Below, one piece after another: positions 22,813-30,989 of a stretch of 53,506 nucleotides of DNA (positions are counted from its first letter, which is position 1; every line of letters starts with the position of its first letter). Location of the stretch: contig JAMLIT010000025.1 in assembly GCA_023954035.1 (NCBI GenBank), positions 1 through 53,506 on the forward strand, in the 5' to 3' direction. A model generated the notes under the pieces. It did not search any database and was not told where the DNA came from. It was given only the letters and a program-made list of their open reading frames with translations. The position numbers and the translations under genes are program-made. The stretch comes from Burkholderiaceae bacterium (GTDB lineage Bacteria; Pseudomonadota; Gammaproteobacteria; Burkholderiales; Burkholderiaceae_C).

Positions 22813-24315
22813 TTATTCAGGGTTTTCCAGACGTCCGTACAGCGTCGCGCGCGAAATTCCTAGCATGCGTGCCGCGGCCTGCTTGTTGCCACCAGAGGCG
22901 GCCAGCGCCGCGGCAATGGCGCGCCGCTCAACTTCGGCCACCTGCTGGGCAAGGGGCCGAAGCAAGGCCGCATCGTCTGGCGCAGCGCTGGCCACCTCGG
23001 CCAGCGGCGCGGCGGGCTCAACGCCCGACTCCCGCAGGATGCTGGTGAGTTGCTCGGCGTCGATGCTCTGCGATTCGCTGCGCATGGCGGCCTGCTCCAG
23101 CACGTTGCGCAGCTCGCGGATGTTGCCGCGCCAGGGCTGGCCCATCAGCAGTGCCAGCGCGTCCGGGCGCAACTCAGGCGGCGCGCTGCGGCTGCGCAGC
23201 GCCATGTCCTCGCCCAGCAGTTCAACCAGCGCCGGGATATCGCTGCGCCGCTCACGCAGCGGCGGCACGCGCAGTGGCAGCACGTGCAGGCGGTAATACA
23301 AGTCTTCGCGGAACCTGCCCTCGCGCACCAGCGCGCCCAAGTCGCGCGACGTGGCGGCCACCACGCGCACGTCGAACGGCACCAGCTGGTTGGAGCCCAG
23401 CGGCTCGATCTCGCCCTCCTGCAGCGCGCGCAGCAGCTTGGCCTGAAGGTTTTGCGGCATGTCGCCAATTTCGTCGAGGAACAAGGTGCCGCCATCGGCG
23501 AGCTTGAACTTGCCATCGCGCGCCTTGCGGTCGGCGCCGGTGAAGGCGCCGGGCGCCACGCCGAAAAACTCCGCTTCCAGCAGCGTGTCGGGAACGGCGG
23601 CGATATTCACGCTGACAAACGGCCCGGCAGCGCGGCTCGATGCGGCGTGGATGGCGTGCGCCAGCAGCTCCTTGCCGGTGCCCGTCTCGCCCAGCAGCAG
23701 CACCGGGCTCATGGACTGCGCGGCGCGGCGCGCCTGGCGCTTGACTTGCGCTGCTGCCGGGCTGGAGCCGACGAAGCTGGCAAAGGTGTACTTCGCCCGC
23801 CGCGTGCCGTCGCCGCTGCCGCCGTGCAACTGGCGCCCGCGCTGCACCGCCAGCTCGCGGCGGGCGTCGTCCAGGTCGCGCTGCAACAAGGCAAATTTGC
23901 TGATCAAGGGCTGCAGCGTGGTTTCCGGATGGTCGAACAGCACGATGCCGATGGCGCCGATCACGCGCTCGTCGTCGCCCCGCAGCGGAATGCGGCTGAC
24001 CACAAAGGTGCCGGCGCGGTTGGTGAGCAGATCGATCAGCACCGCCTCGCCGGTTTCCAGCACGCGGCGCATCTGCGTATTGGGGATGACGTCCTCCACC
24101 ATGTGGCCAAGGAACTGGTCCACATGGGTCAGACCGAGTTCGGGCAGAAAGCGCTGGTAGCCCTCGTTCACCCAGACGATGCGCCCGCGCAAGTCGACCA
24201 GAAACATGCCCTGGCTGACGCTCGAGAACAAATGGAACATCGAGCGCGCCGCCAGCTCCAGAATGCCCTGGGCATCGAGCGGCAGCGCAGGGGTGTCGGG
24301 GGCAAGCGCGTCCAT
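22813..24315 (-). CDS. Sigma-54-dependent transcriptional activator with PAS sensor
   Basis: This 500-residue protein has an N-terminal PAS domain (about 25-140; GMFLVDLRGRIVWVNEGYQR). The AAA+ domain has Walker A GETGTGKE, the sigma-54 contact loop GAFTGA, Walker B LFLDEIGDMP and Arg-finger region FREDLYYRL. A Fis-type HTH ends it (NKQAAARMLGISRATLYGRL). It has no receiver domain, so it senses a small molecule or a partner rather than a phosphate. It is upstream of and parallel to the liv-type operon and probably activates it. Its ligand is unknown. Confidence 0.94.
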   Translation of the reverse strand: MDALAPDTPALPLDAQGILELAARSMFHLFSSVSQGMFLVDLRGRIVWVNEGYQRFLPELGLTHVDQFLGHMVEDVIPNTQMRRVLETGEAVLIDLLTNRAGTFVVSRIPLRGDDERVIGAIGIVLFDHPETTLQPLISKFALLQRDLDDARRELAVQRGRQLHGGSGDGTRRAKYTFASFVGSSPAAAQVKRQARRAAQSMSPVLLLGETGTGKELLAHAIHAASSRAAGPFVSVNIAAVPDTLLEAEFFGVAPGAFTGADRKARDGKFKLADGGTLFLDEIGDMPQNLQAKLLRALQEGEIEPLGSNQLVPFDVRVVAATSRDLGALVREGRFREDLYYRLHVLPLRVPPLRERRSDIPALVELLGEDMALRSRSAPPELRPDALALLMGQPWRGNIRELRNVLEQAAMRSESQSIDAEQLTSILRESGVEPAAPLAEVASAAPDDAALLRPLAQQVAEVERRAIAAALAASGGNKQAAARMLGISRATLYGRLENPE

Positions 24316-24365
24316 GGGCGGATGGTAACGCCGGGCCGCGGCACCAACGAATTACTATGACTTTG

Positions 24366-24401
24366 ATAGCTGCAATGGCCCACAGATAAAGCGCTGCAAC
24401 C
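24366..24401 (-). repeat. Dispersed palindromic repeat, copy C (intergenic)
   Basis: A 36-base core, read on the minus strand as GGTTGCAGCGCTTTAT and ending TTGCAGCTAT, lies in the gap between the sigma-54 activator and hslR. It is one of the less conserved copies in the left half. Confidence 0.75.
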
Positions 24402-24480
24402 TGATTTTTCTTGAAATCTGGCGCACACCACCGGCCTGCGAGGTCGGCGCCAGGCAGCAGAGCGCAGCAAAATACGCGCG

Positions 24481-24900
24481 ATGGACACCATCCAAAGCAT
24501 GCGCATCGACAAATGGCTGTGGTGCGCACGATTTTTCAAGACGCGCAGCCTGGCCGCCGAGGAAATCGCAAGAGGGCGTGTGCGGATCAACGGCACCGTC
24601 ACCAAAGCTTCGCGCGAAGTTCGCTGCGGCGACACGGTGGACCTGCGCCAGGGCCGGGTGCCGCGCTCCGTGCTCGTGCGCGGCATCAACCAGGTGCGCG
24701 GGCCGGCACCTGTGGCGCAGTTGCTGTACGAAGAAACCCCGGAGAGCGCAGCTGCGCGCGCAGCCGCCGCCGAGCGCCAGCGCCTGGCACCAGAGCCGGC
24801 AGCGGCTCTGCACGAGGGGCGGCCGACCAAGCGCGACCGGCGAGACATCGACAAGGCACGCGACTGGGGCAGCCGCTGGAGCGCGTCGCTCGACGAATGA
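24481..24900 (+). CDS. hslR: Hsp15, heat-shock S4-domain RNA-binding protein
   Basis: This 139-residue protein has an S4 RNA-binding domain at the start (MRIDKWLWCARFFKTRSLAA, then GRVRINGTVTKASREVRCGD) and a basic C-terminus (PTKRDRRDIDKARDWG), as in Hsp15. Hsp15 binds free 50S subunits that carry nascent chains and helps recycle stalled ribosomes. The ATG at 24499 (MRIDKW) is an alternative start. It stands alone, divergent from the activator gene. Confidence 0.9.
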   Translation: MDTIQSMRIDKWLWCARFFKTRSLAAEEIARGRVRINGTVTKASREVRCGDTVDLRQGRVPRSVLVRGINQVRGPAPVAQLLYEETPESAAARAAAAERQRLAPEPAAALHEGRPTKRDRRDIDKARDWGSRWSASLDE

Positions 24901-24999
24901 GCGGCCGCCCCCGGAAAATGCGTTCCCCGGTTTATAGTGAGCCCGGGTAAGGCCCTTCCCGACACTCCCCACGCCAGCCGCTTGAAGGAAAAAGAAACG

Positions 25000-25221
25000 A
25001 TGTTCCCTGAATACCGCGACCTGATCACCCAACTCAAAAATACCGACCACCATTTCACGCGCCTGTTCGACAAGCACAACCACCTGGACGAAAAAATCAA
25101 ACACATGGTGGCCGCCACCGGCCCGTCGGCGGATCTGGAAATCGAAGCGCTCAAAAAGCAGAAGCTGCAACTCAAGGACGAGCTGTACGCCTTGCTCAAA
25201 TCCAAGGCCACGGGCAACTAA
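25000..25221 (+). CDS. YdcH family protein (DUF465)
   Basis: This 73-residue all-helical protein has the DUF465 pattern: FPEYRDLITQLKNTDHHFTR, FDKHNHLDEKI, and KKQKLQLKDELYALLK. It is likely a small coiled-coil hairpin; function unknown. GAAGGAAAAAG precedes the ATG; an upstream in-frame start has no ribosome site. Confidence 0.88.
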   Translation: MFPEYRDLITQLKNTDHHFTRLFDKHNHLDEKIKHMVAATGPSADLEIEALKKQKLQLKDELYALLKSKATGN

Positions 25222-25264
25222 GACGACACTGGCCGGCGCTGCAGTCGCTGGCCCTTTGCTTCGC

Positions 25265-25804
25265 TCAGCGGTAGCTGCTGAACACGCGGGTGTTGCCGTC
25301 GCGGGCCACCAGCAGCACGTCGTACGGATCGCGCCGACCGCCGTAAACCGCACCGTCCATACCCGGTGAGCCCACCGGCATGCCGGGCACGGCCAAGCCC
25401 AAGGCTTTGGGTTTTTGCGCGAGCAGCTTGCGCACATCGCTCGCGGGCACATGGCCTTCAAGAAGATAGCCGCCGACCAGCGCCGTGTGGCACGAACCGA
25501 GCTTTTGCGGCAGGCCTAGCCGGCTGCGCACTGCGTTGTTGCCGCTGTCGTGCACTTTGACGGCAAAGCCGTTCTCCTCCATGTGCACCACCCAGTCCTT
25601 GCAGCAGCCGCAGCTGGGGTCCTTCCAGACCTCGACGGCCAGAGGGTCCGTGGCGGCCCGCGCCAGGCGCGGGGCGACCATGGCTGCGCCGAGCAGGCCC
25701 AACGCAGTCAGCAGGTGCCGCCGTGGCACGGGCTTTGCCTCTGCGGGAAAGCGATCGGTCGCAAAAGCCTGGGGTGCGGATACGTTTGAAAAGATGTGGG
25801 GCAT
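25265..25804 (-). CDS. DUF411 metal-binding protein, exported
   Basis: This 179-residue protein has a twin-arginine-like signal (PRRHLLTALGLLGAAMVAPR) and a DUF411 domain with the cysteine motif WKDPSCGCCKDWVVHM, plus a later Cys/His in GSCHTALVGGY and GHVPASDV. Proteins of this family (CopG-like) occur with copper and other metal resistance genes and bind metal in the periplasm. Here it lies 140 bases from a small Cys-rich exported protein and a CadA-type ATPase, so a metal-defence role is likely. Confidence 0.85.
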   Translation of the reverse strand: MPHIFSNVSAPQAFATDRFPAEAKPVPRRHLLTALGLLGAAMVAPRLARAATDPLAVEVWKDPSCGCCKDWVVHMEENGFAVKVHDSGNNAVRSRLGLPQKLGSCHTALVGGYLLEGHVPASDVRKLLAQKPKALGLAVPGMPVGSPGMDGAVYGGRRDPYDVLLVARDGNTRVFSSYR

Positions 25805-25947
25805 GGAATTTCCTTGGGTATTGAAGTTTGGGCCAGAAGCCGTGTTGCTGCTCGCAAGCAGCCTTATTCACGGCGCGAATCGAGGGCAACAGCCAAGCCG
25901 AGGAGGCTCCCGCGTGCGGCATGTGCGCAGGAATGGGACGTCTCAGC

Positions 25948-26274
25948 TCAGGCCACCCGGCGCGCAATGGGCGGTTTGAGGGCCGGCGCCAGCGCTGCAC
26001 TGGCAAAGGCCCAATCAGCCTGCGCAGCGGGCAGTGGAGCGCCCAAACCTGCGGACCCCGCCGCCCCCGGCAAAGGCAGCGCTACTGCGTGGCAGAGCAA
26101 GCAGTCCGCGCAGGCAGCACAAGCAAGGGTTGCCGCGTCGCCATCAGCGCAGTGCGTGGCCGCCGCTTCGGCGGCCGCTGGCGCGCAACGCTGGCCGGCC
26201 GCCAGCGCCACATCGGCGCCCAGCAGCATGCGCAGCACCAGCAGAGACAGAGCAAGGCAACGAAGCAAACGGCG
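25948..26274 (-). CDS. Small exported Cys-rich protein, unknown function
   Basis: This protein of about 108 residues has a signal-like start (MRRLLRCLALSLLVLRMLLG, cleaved near ALA-AG) and a mature part with seven cysteines, including a CAACADCLLC cluster. I do not recognise a family; the position after a CadA-type ATPase and the cysteines suggest metal binding. The frame is open further upstream to 26379, but that extension runs through a dispersed palindrome. The start is uncertain (26289 is an alternative). Confidence 0.55.
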   Translation of the reverse strand, partial: RRLLRCLALSLLVLRMLLGADVALAAGQRCAPAAAEAAATHCADGDAATLACAACADCLLCHAVALPLPGAAGSAGLGAPLPAAQADWAFASAALAPALKPPIARRVA

Positions 26275-26341
26275 CATGCCTGCATGGAGCATGCCACGCA
26301 CCAAGTGGTTCCCCACTGCGATCGCTATTGCAATCGTTTTT

Positions 26342-26377
26342 ATAGCTGCTCGCGCACCCTGTATAAGCGCTGGAGGC
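26342..26377 (-). repeat. Dispersed palindromic repeat, copy D (intergenic)
   Basis: A 36-base core, read on the minus strand as GCCTCCAGCGCTTAT followed by bases ending CGAGCAGCTAT, starts six bases after the cadA-type gene stop. It matches copies A and F at both ends without gaps. It lies in the leader of the small Cys-rich gene. Confidence 0.85.
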
Positions 26378-26382
26378 ATTTT

Positions 26383-28500
26383 TTACCGATTTTTTTGATC
26401 TGCACCTTGGCCTCTGCGCTGAACGGGTTCCGCGCGCAGCATGCGCAGGCCATTGGCCACCACCAGCAAGCTGGCGCCCATGTCGGCAAACACCGCCATC
26501 CACATCGTGGCCTGCCCGGCCAGCGCCAGCGCCAGGAACACCAGCTTGATGCCCAGCGCCAGCGCAATGTTCTGCACCAGCACCTGGTGCGTGCGGCGCG
26601 AGAGGCGCACCGTCTCAGCCACGCGGCGCAGGTCGTCGTTCATGATCACCACGTCGGCGGTTTCCATGGCCACATCGGTGCCGGCGGCGCCCATGGCAAA
26701 GCCGATGTCGGCCTGCGCCAAGGCGGGCGCGTCGTTGATGCCGTCGCCCGCCATGGCGGTCATGCCGTGCAGTTTTTGCAATGTGGCGATGGCGCCCTGC
26801 TTGTGCTCGGGCAGCAGATCGGCCTGCACCTCGTCGATGCCAGCGGCGCGGGCGGCGGCCTGCGCAGCGGCGCCATGGTCACCGGTGAGCAGGATGGGCG
26901 TGATGCCCAGAGCACGCAGTTCGGCCACTGCTTCTATGGCCTGCGGGCGCAAGGTGTCGGCCACGGCAAACAGCGCGCGCACGCCGCCGCGCTCGGCCAG
27001 AAAGGTCAGGCTGCGGCCCTGGGCCTCGTGCTCGGCGGAAGCGGCCGCTACCGTCTCGGTCCACAGGCCCTGCTCACGCATCCAGCGCCGGTTGCCCAAG
27101 GTCCAGCGCTCGCCGCCCACCCTGCCCTCGACGCCGCGCCCGGCCTGGGCAGTGAAATCGCTCAGCTCCGGCAAGGCGCCCTGCTGCGCACCCAGTCCGA
27201 GCGCAATTGCCTGCGACACAGGGTGGTCCGAGCGGCTCGCCAAGGCCAGCGCCACGTCGTGCGCCGCGTCGCAGCCCAAGGCGCTTTGCCCCACCAGCAC
27301 CGGCCGGCCAGTGGTGATGGTGCCGGTCTTGTCAAAGGCCACGGCACGAATACCGCGCGCCAACTCCAGCCAGGCCCCGCCCTTGATCAAAATGCCGCGT
27401 CGCGCCGCTACAGCCAGACCGCTGACCACGGTGACCGGCGTGGAGAGCACCAGCGCGCAGGGGCAGGCAATCACCAGCAAGACCAGCGCACGGTAAATGG
27501 CGTCCAGCCAGGCCCAGCCGAGCAGCAGCGGCGCGCCGACGGCCACCAGCACGGCCATGGCAAACACGGCCGGCGTATACACGGCGGCAAAGCGGTCCAC
27601 CAGCCGCTGCGTCGGCGCACGCGTGGCCTGCGCCTCCTCGACAGCGCGAATGATGCGGTCCAGCGTGGTGTGGCCCGAAGCAGCCGTCACGCGCATCTCC
27701 AGCTCGGCCTGGGCGTTGAGGGTGCCGGCAAACAGCGGATCACCCAGCGTTTTGTCCACCGCCAGGCTCTCCCCGGTGACGCTGGATTCGTCCACGGCGC
27801 TGGCGCCGCGCGTCACGCTGCCGTCCAGCGGCACCCGGCCACCAGGGCGAATGCGCAGCGTGTCACCCAGCGCCACGTCGGTGGCCGGCACGCTGCGCCA
27901 CTGACCATCCGCGCCGAGCCGGTCCGCCCGATCGGGGCTGAGCGCCAGCAAGGCGCCAATGGCATGGCGTGCCCGCCCCACCGCTCCCTGCTCGATGCGC
28001 TCGGCCAGCGCATACAGCGCCATCACCATCGCCGCCTCAGGCCACTGACCAATGGCAAAGGCGCCGGTCACCGCCACGGCCATGAGCGCACTGATGCCCA
28101 ATTGCCCACGCATCAGCGAGCGAACCCCGCTTTGGTAGACGCCCAGGCCCGCCAGCACAATGGCCACCGCCGCCAGCACCATGCCGCCCGCGTGCCAAGG
28201 CCAGGTGTCGGGCCCGAGCAGGTGCAGCAGCTCTGCTGCGGTAGCGGCAAGCAGGCCAGCCGCGATACGCGCCCAGCCGGGCAAGACACTGTGGTCGTGG
28301 CCGTCGCCGTGCTGCCGATCGGGGGCACGGCTCCCGGCATGCGCATGACCTGCGTGCGCCCCATTTAGGTGCTCGCCGTCGCCCGCGTGTTTGCCGCTGC
28401 AGCGGGCTTGATCCGCTGCAGCGGCGTCTTCTGCCACAGGGCAGCAGGAGAGGGAAATGCGCGGGCCGACAGGGCCTGTAGTGGTGGTCTCGGCTGACAT
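26383..28500 (-). CDS. cadA: Heavy-metal P1B-type ATPase (CadA/ZntA-like)
   Basis: This 705-residue protein has all P-type ATPase motifs: TGES, IACPCALVLSTPV (CPC metal site in the membrane), phosphorylation site FDKTGTITTG and hinge GDGINDAPAL. It exports divalent soft metals such as Cd, Zn or Pb from the cytoplasm. The N-terminus lacks a CxxC heavy-metal-associated domain. Instead it has a Cys/His-rich stretch (LSCCPVAED, then repeated HAGHAHAG and HGDGHDHS) before the first membrane helix. It is divergent from a MerR-type regulator with the shared operator between them. Confidence 0.92.
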   Translation of the reverse strand: MSAETTTTGPVGPRISLSCCPVAEDAAAADQARCSGKHAGDGEHLNGAHAGHAHAGSRAPDRQHGDGHDHSVLPGWARIAAGLLAATAAELLHLLGPDTWPWHAGGMVLAAVAIVLAGLGVYQSGVRSLMRGQLGISALMAVAVTGAFAIGQWPEAAMVMALYALAERIEQGAVGRARHAIGALLALSPDRADRLGADGQWRSVPATDVALGDTLRIRPGGRVPLDGSVTRGASAVDESSVTGESLAVDKTLGDPLFAGTLNAQAELEMRVTAASGHTTLDRIIRAVEEAQATRAPTQRLVDRFAAVYTPAVFAMAVLVAVGAPLLLGWAWLDAIYRALVLLVIACPCALVLSTPVTVVSGLAVAARRGILIKGGAWLELARGIRAVAFDKTGTITTGRPVLVGQSALGCDAAHDVALALASRSDHPVSQAIALGLGAQQGALPELSDFTAQAGRGVEGRVGGERWTLGNRRWMREQGLWTETVAAASAEHEAQGRSLTFLAERGGVRALFAVADTLRPQAIEAVAELRALGITPILLTGDHGAAAQAAARAAGIDEVQADLLPEHKQGAIATLQKLHGMTAMAGDGINDAPALAQADIGFAMGAAGTDVAMETADVVIMNDDLRRVAETVRLSRRTHQVLVQNIALALGIKLVFLALALAGQATMWMAVFADMGASLLVVANGLRMLRAEPVQRRGQGADQKNR

Positions 28501-28542
28501 GAAATCCTTGCAATCAACGCGGTTGTAGGCCGCAATGGCACC

Positions 28543-28573
28543 ATTGGAATCCTTGAAGCCACTTGAAGGTCAA
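28543..28573 (-). promoter_or_regulatory. CadR/PbrR-type operator and promoter of the cadA-like gene
   Basis: On the minus strand TTGACC (28573-28568) and TCCAAT (28548-28543) are 19 bases apart, the long spacer typical of MerR-regulated promoters. The spacer holds the dyad ACCTTCAAGTGGCTTCAAGG, which has the layout of known CadR boxes. MerR-type activators untwist this spacing when metal binds. The ribosome site of cadR lies inside the operator. Confidence 0.82.
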
Positions 28574-28576
28574 GCC

Positions 28577-29056
28577 ATGCCCCTACAGGACACCGCCGTG
28601 TGGCGGATTGGCGAGGCGGCGCAACGTTCGGGGGTGTCCGCCGCCAACATCCGCTTTTACGAGAAAGAAAAGCTGCTGGCGCCCAGCGCGCGTGCGGACA
28701 ACCGCTACCGCCTTTACAGCGCCGCCGACGTGCACCGCCTGCGCTTCATTCGCCTGTGCCGCAGCATGGACATGTCGCTGGGCGAGGTGCGCACGCTGGT
28801 GGCCCTGAACGCTCAGCCGCCGGACGACACCCATGCGGCCTGCCACACGCTGGACGAGCACCTGACTCACGTGCGCGCCCGGCGCAAGGAACTGCGCGCC
28901 TTGGAGCAGGACCTGCTCGCGCTGCGCGGCCGCTGCGATGGCAGCGACGACGCCCACTGCCATGTGCTGGATGCGCTGCACGCGCAAGCCGATGCACAGG
29001 CCGGCGCCCTGCCCGGCGCGCCGCCGGCCGGCGGGGGCGGCAAGCGGCATGTGTAG
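28577..29056 (+). CDS. cadR: MerR-family metal-responsive regulator (CadR/PbrR type)
   Basis: This 159-residue protein has a MerR HTH (WRIGEAAQRSGVSAANIRFY) and a long dimerisation helix. The metal cysteines of the Cd/Pb-responsive branch are present: one in FIRLCRSMDMS, one in HAACHTLDEHL and one in LRGRCDGSD; a further one is in AHCHVLDAL. It represses and, with metal, activates the divergent ATPase gene. The ATG at 28577 is preferred because the longer frame would place the operator inside the coding sequence. Confidence 0.92.
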   Translation: MPLQDTAVWRIGEAAQRSGVSAANIRFYEKEKLLAPSARADNRYRLYSAADVHRLRFIRLCRSMDMSLGEVRTLVALNAQPPDDTHAACHTLDEHLTHVRARRKELRALEQDLLALRGRCDGSDDAHCHVLDALHAQADAQAGALPGAPPAGGGGKRHV

Positions 29057-29083
29057 CCGCCCGGCGCGCAACACCCGTCGACA

Positions 29084-29974
29084 ATGACTCCGCTCTCCCG
29101 CCGCCAGCTCATCGGCCTGGTGCTGCTCACCCTCATGTGGGGTCTGAACTGGCCGGTGATGAAACTCGCCCTGCGCGAAATCAGCCCGCTGCACTTTCGC
29201 GGACTGACCATGGGCCTGGGCGCAATGGTGCTTGCGGGCTACTTCGCTGCGCAGGGCATCCGCCTCTGGCCCAAGGGTCTTTCAGAATGGCGAACCGTGC
29301 TCGTCCTGGGCGGACCCAACATCCTGGGCTGGCATGCGCTGTCCATCATCGGAGTCGCGCACCTGCCGGCCGGGCGGGCGGCGATTCTGGGCTTCACGAT
29401 GCCGGTGTGGACGGTGCTGCTGGGCACCCTGCTGTACCGCGAGCAACTCACCGCGCGCCTGCTTCTGGCGGTCGTCGCCGTTCTCTGCGGCATTGGCCTG
29501 CTGCTGTGGAACGAATGGGCGCAACTGGCGGGCCAGCCCGTCGGCATCGCCTGGATGCAGGGAGCGGCCTTGTGCTGGGCGGTCGGCACGATCTGGATGC
29601 GCCGCGCGCAGCTGACACTGCCCGCAGAAGCGCTGGTCGTCTGGATGATGGTCCTGTCGGCGGCCGTCATCATGCTGCTCGCATGGGCGCTGGAGCCTTC
29701 GCAACACGGAAATCTGAGTGCGGCCATCTGGGTCAGTCTGGTCTGGAGCGTGCTGATCAACTACGGCGCCGCGCAGGTCGTCTGGTTTGCGCTGGCACGC
29801 GAGCTGCCGGCCACCACCAGTGCCATGAGCGTGATGGCCGTACCCCTCATCGGCACCTTGAGCGCCCCGCTCATCGTCGGCGAATGGCCGCATTGGCAGG
29901 ACCTGGCTGCCATGCTGTGCGTGGTGGTCGCCATCGGCGCCGTCCTTCTGCGGCGGCCGAAACCCGGGGCCTGA
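29084..29974 (+). CDS. EamA/DMT-family transporter
   Basis: This 296-residue inner-membrane protein has about ten hydrophobic segments in two EamA repeats (LLTLMWGLNWPVMKLALREI at the start; LIVGEWPHWQDLAAMLCVVV near the end). It probably exports a small metabolite. It begins 27 bases after cadR in the same direction and may share its transcript, but a link with metal resistance is not shown. It is not closely similar to the His-tailed DMT protein of the chromate operon. Confidence 0.88.
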   Translation: MTPLSRRQLIGLVLLTLMWGLNWPVMKLALREISPLHFRGLTMGLGAMVLAGYFAAQGIRLWPKGLSEWRTVLVLGGPNILGWHALSIIGVAHLPAGRAAILGFTMPVWTVLLGTLLYREQLTARLLLAVVAVLCGIGLLLWNEWAQLAGQPVGIAWMQGAALCWAVGTIWMRRAQLTLPAEALVVWMMVLSAAVIMLLAWALEPSQHGNLSAAIWVSLVWSVLINYGAAQVVWFALARELPATTSAMSVMAVPLIGTLSAPLIVGEWPHWQDLAAMLCVVVAIGAVLLRRPKPGA

Positions 29975-30143
29975 GCACCCAAAACAGCGCCGATGCGGCG
30001 GCTTTTGTGGTCTGCGCGATGCGCCCACTGCGCCGACCGGCGCGTGCGGCGCGCTCTTACGCGCCCGTGCGTCGCCTGGTCTTACCCTGGAAGGCCGCTG
30101 CAAATGTCCGCACGCTCCGTGCCCAGCGCCAGAAACAACCGCC

Positions 30144-30926
30144 ATGCCCAGCCCCGCCGAAACCGCCCCCAATGCGCCCGCGCCACGCAAAAGCGCCCGT
30201 CTGTACCGCATGGTGATGGACAAGCATGTGTGCCCGTACGGCCTCAAGGCCAAGTACCTCTTGGAGCGAGAAGGCTATGACGTCGACGACCACTGGCTGA
30301 CAACGCGCGCCGAAACCGACGCGTTCCAGGCCCAGCACCACGTCGACACGACGCCGCAAACCTTTATCGACGGCAAACGCATTGGTGGTTACGACGATAC
30401 CCGCAGATTCCTTGGCAAGGCAGTGAAAGACCCGGACGCGGTTACCTACGTGCCAGTGATCTCCATCTTTTCCGTGGCGGCGCTGATGGCGCTCGCAAGC
30501 CACTGGGCGCTTTCAGGCCACGCGTTGACGCTGCGCAGCCTGGAATGGTTTGTGGCGTTTTCCATGTGCCTTCTGGCCTTGCAAAAGCTGCGCGACGTTG
30601 ATGGCTTTGCCACCATGTTTCTGGGCTACGACCTGCTGGCAAGACGCTGGGTGCCCTATGCCTACCTCTACCCCTTTGGCGAACTGCTGGCCGGCGTGCT
30701 CATGATCGCGCATGGCTTGCCCTGGATAGCCGCGCCAGTGGCGCTGTGGCTCGGCTCGGTGGGCGCGGTGTCGGTCGTCTACGCGGTCTACGTTCAGAAA
30801 CGCGAACTCAAATGCGCCTGCGTGGGCGGCGGCTCCAACGTGCCGCTGGGCTTTGTCTCGCTCACCGAGAACGTGATGATGGTGGTCATGGGCCTCTGGA
30901 CGCTGGCCAGAAGCTTCGTCGGTTGA
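30144..30926 (+). CDS. Glutaredoxin-MauE fusion, membrane thiol protein
   Basis: This 260-residue protein has an N-terminal glutaredoxin domain (about 18-95) in which the usual CPYC is VCPYGLKAKYLLEREG, a one-cysteine CPYG active site. It keeps the TTPQTFIDGKRIGGYDD substrate-binding part. A membrane domain with four to five helices of MauE/DoxX type follows (about 100-260), ending with a second Cys pair, KCACVGGGS. It may move electrons or thiols across the inner membrane. No partner gene is adjacent. Confidence 0.85.
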   Translation: MPSPAETAPNAPAPRKSARLYRMVMDKHVCPYGLKAKYLLEREGYDVDDHWLTTRAETDAFQAQHHVDTTPQTFIDGKRIGGYDDTRRFLGKAVKDPDAVTYVPVISIFSVAALMALASHWALSGHALTLRSLEWFVAFSMCLLALQKLRDVDGFATMFLGYDLLARRWVPYAYLYPFGELLAGVLMIAHGLPWIAAPVALWLGSVGAVSVVYAVYVQKRELKCACVGGGSNVPLGFVSLTENVMMVVMGLWTLARSFVG

Positions 30927-30989
30927 GCGATCGAACGGAGGCCTTCTACTTCGGGCATCAGTTGCGAACTGTATCTATGAACCATGCCA

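Noticed and set aside
25828-28368. 846-residue plus-strand open frame
   Set aside because: It is the antisense of the CadA-type ATPase gene; composition is Gln/His/Arg/Gly-rich without domain resemblance, as usual for GC-rich antisense frames.
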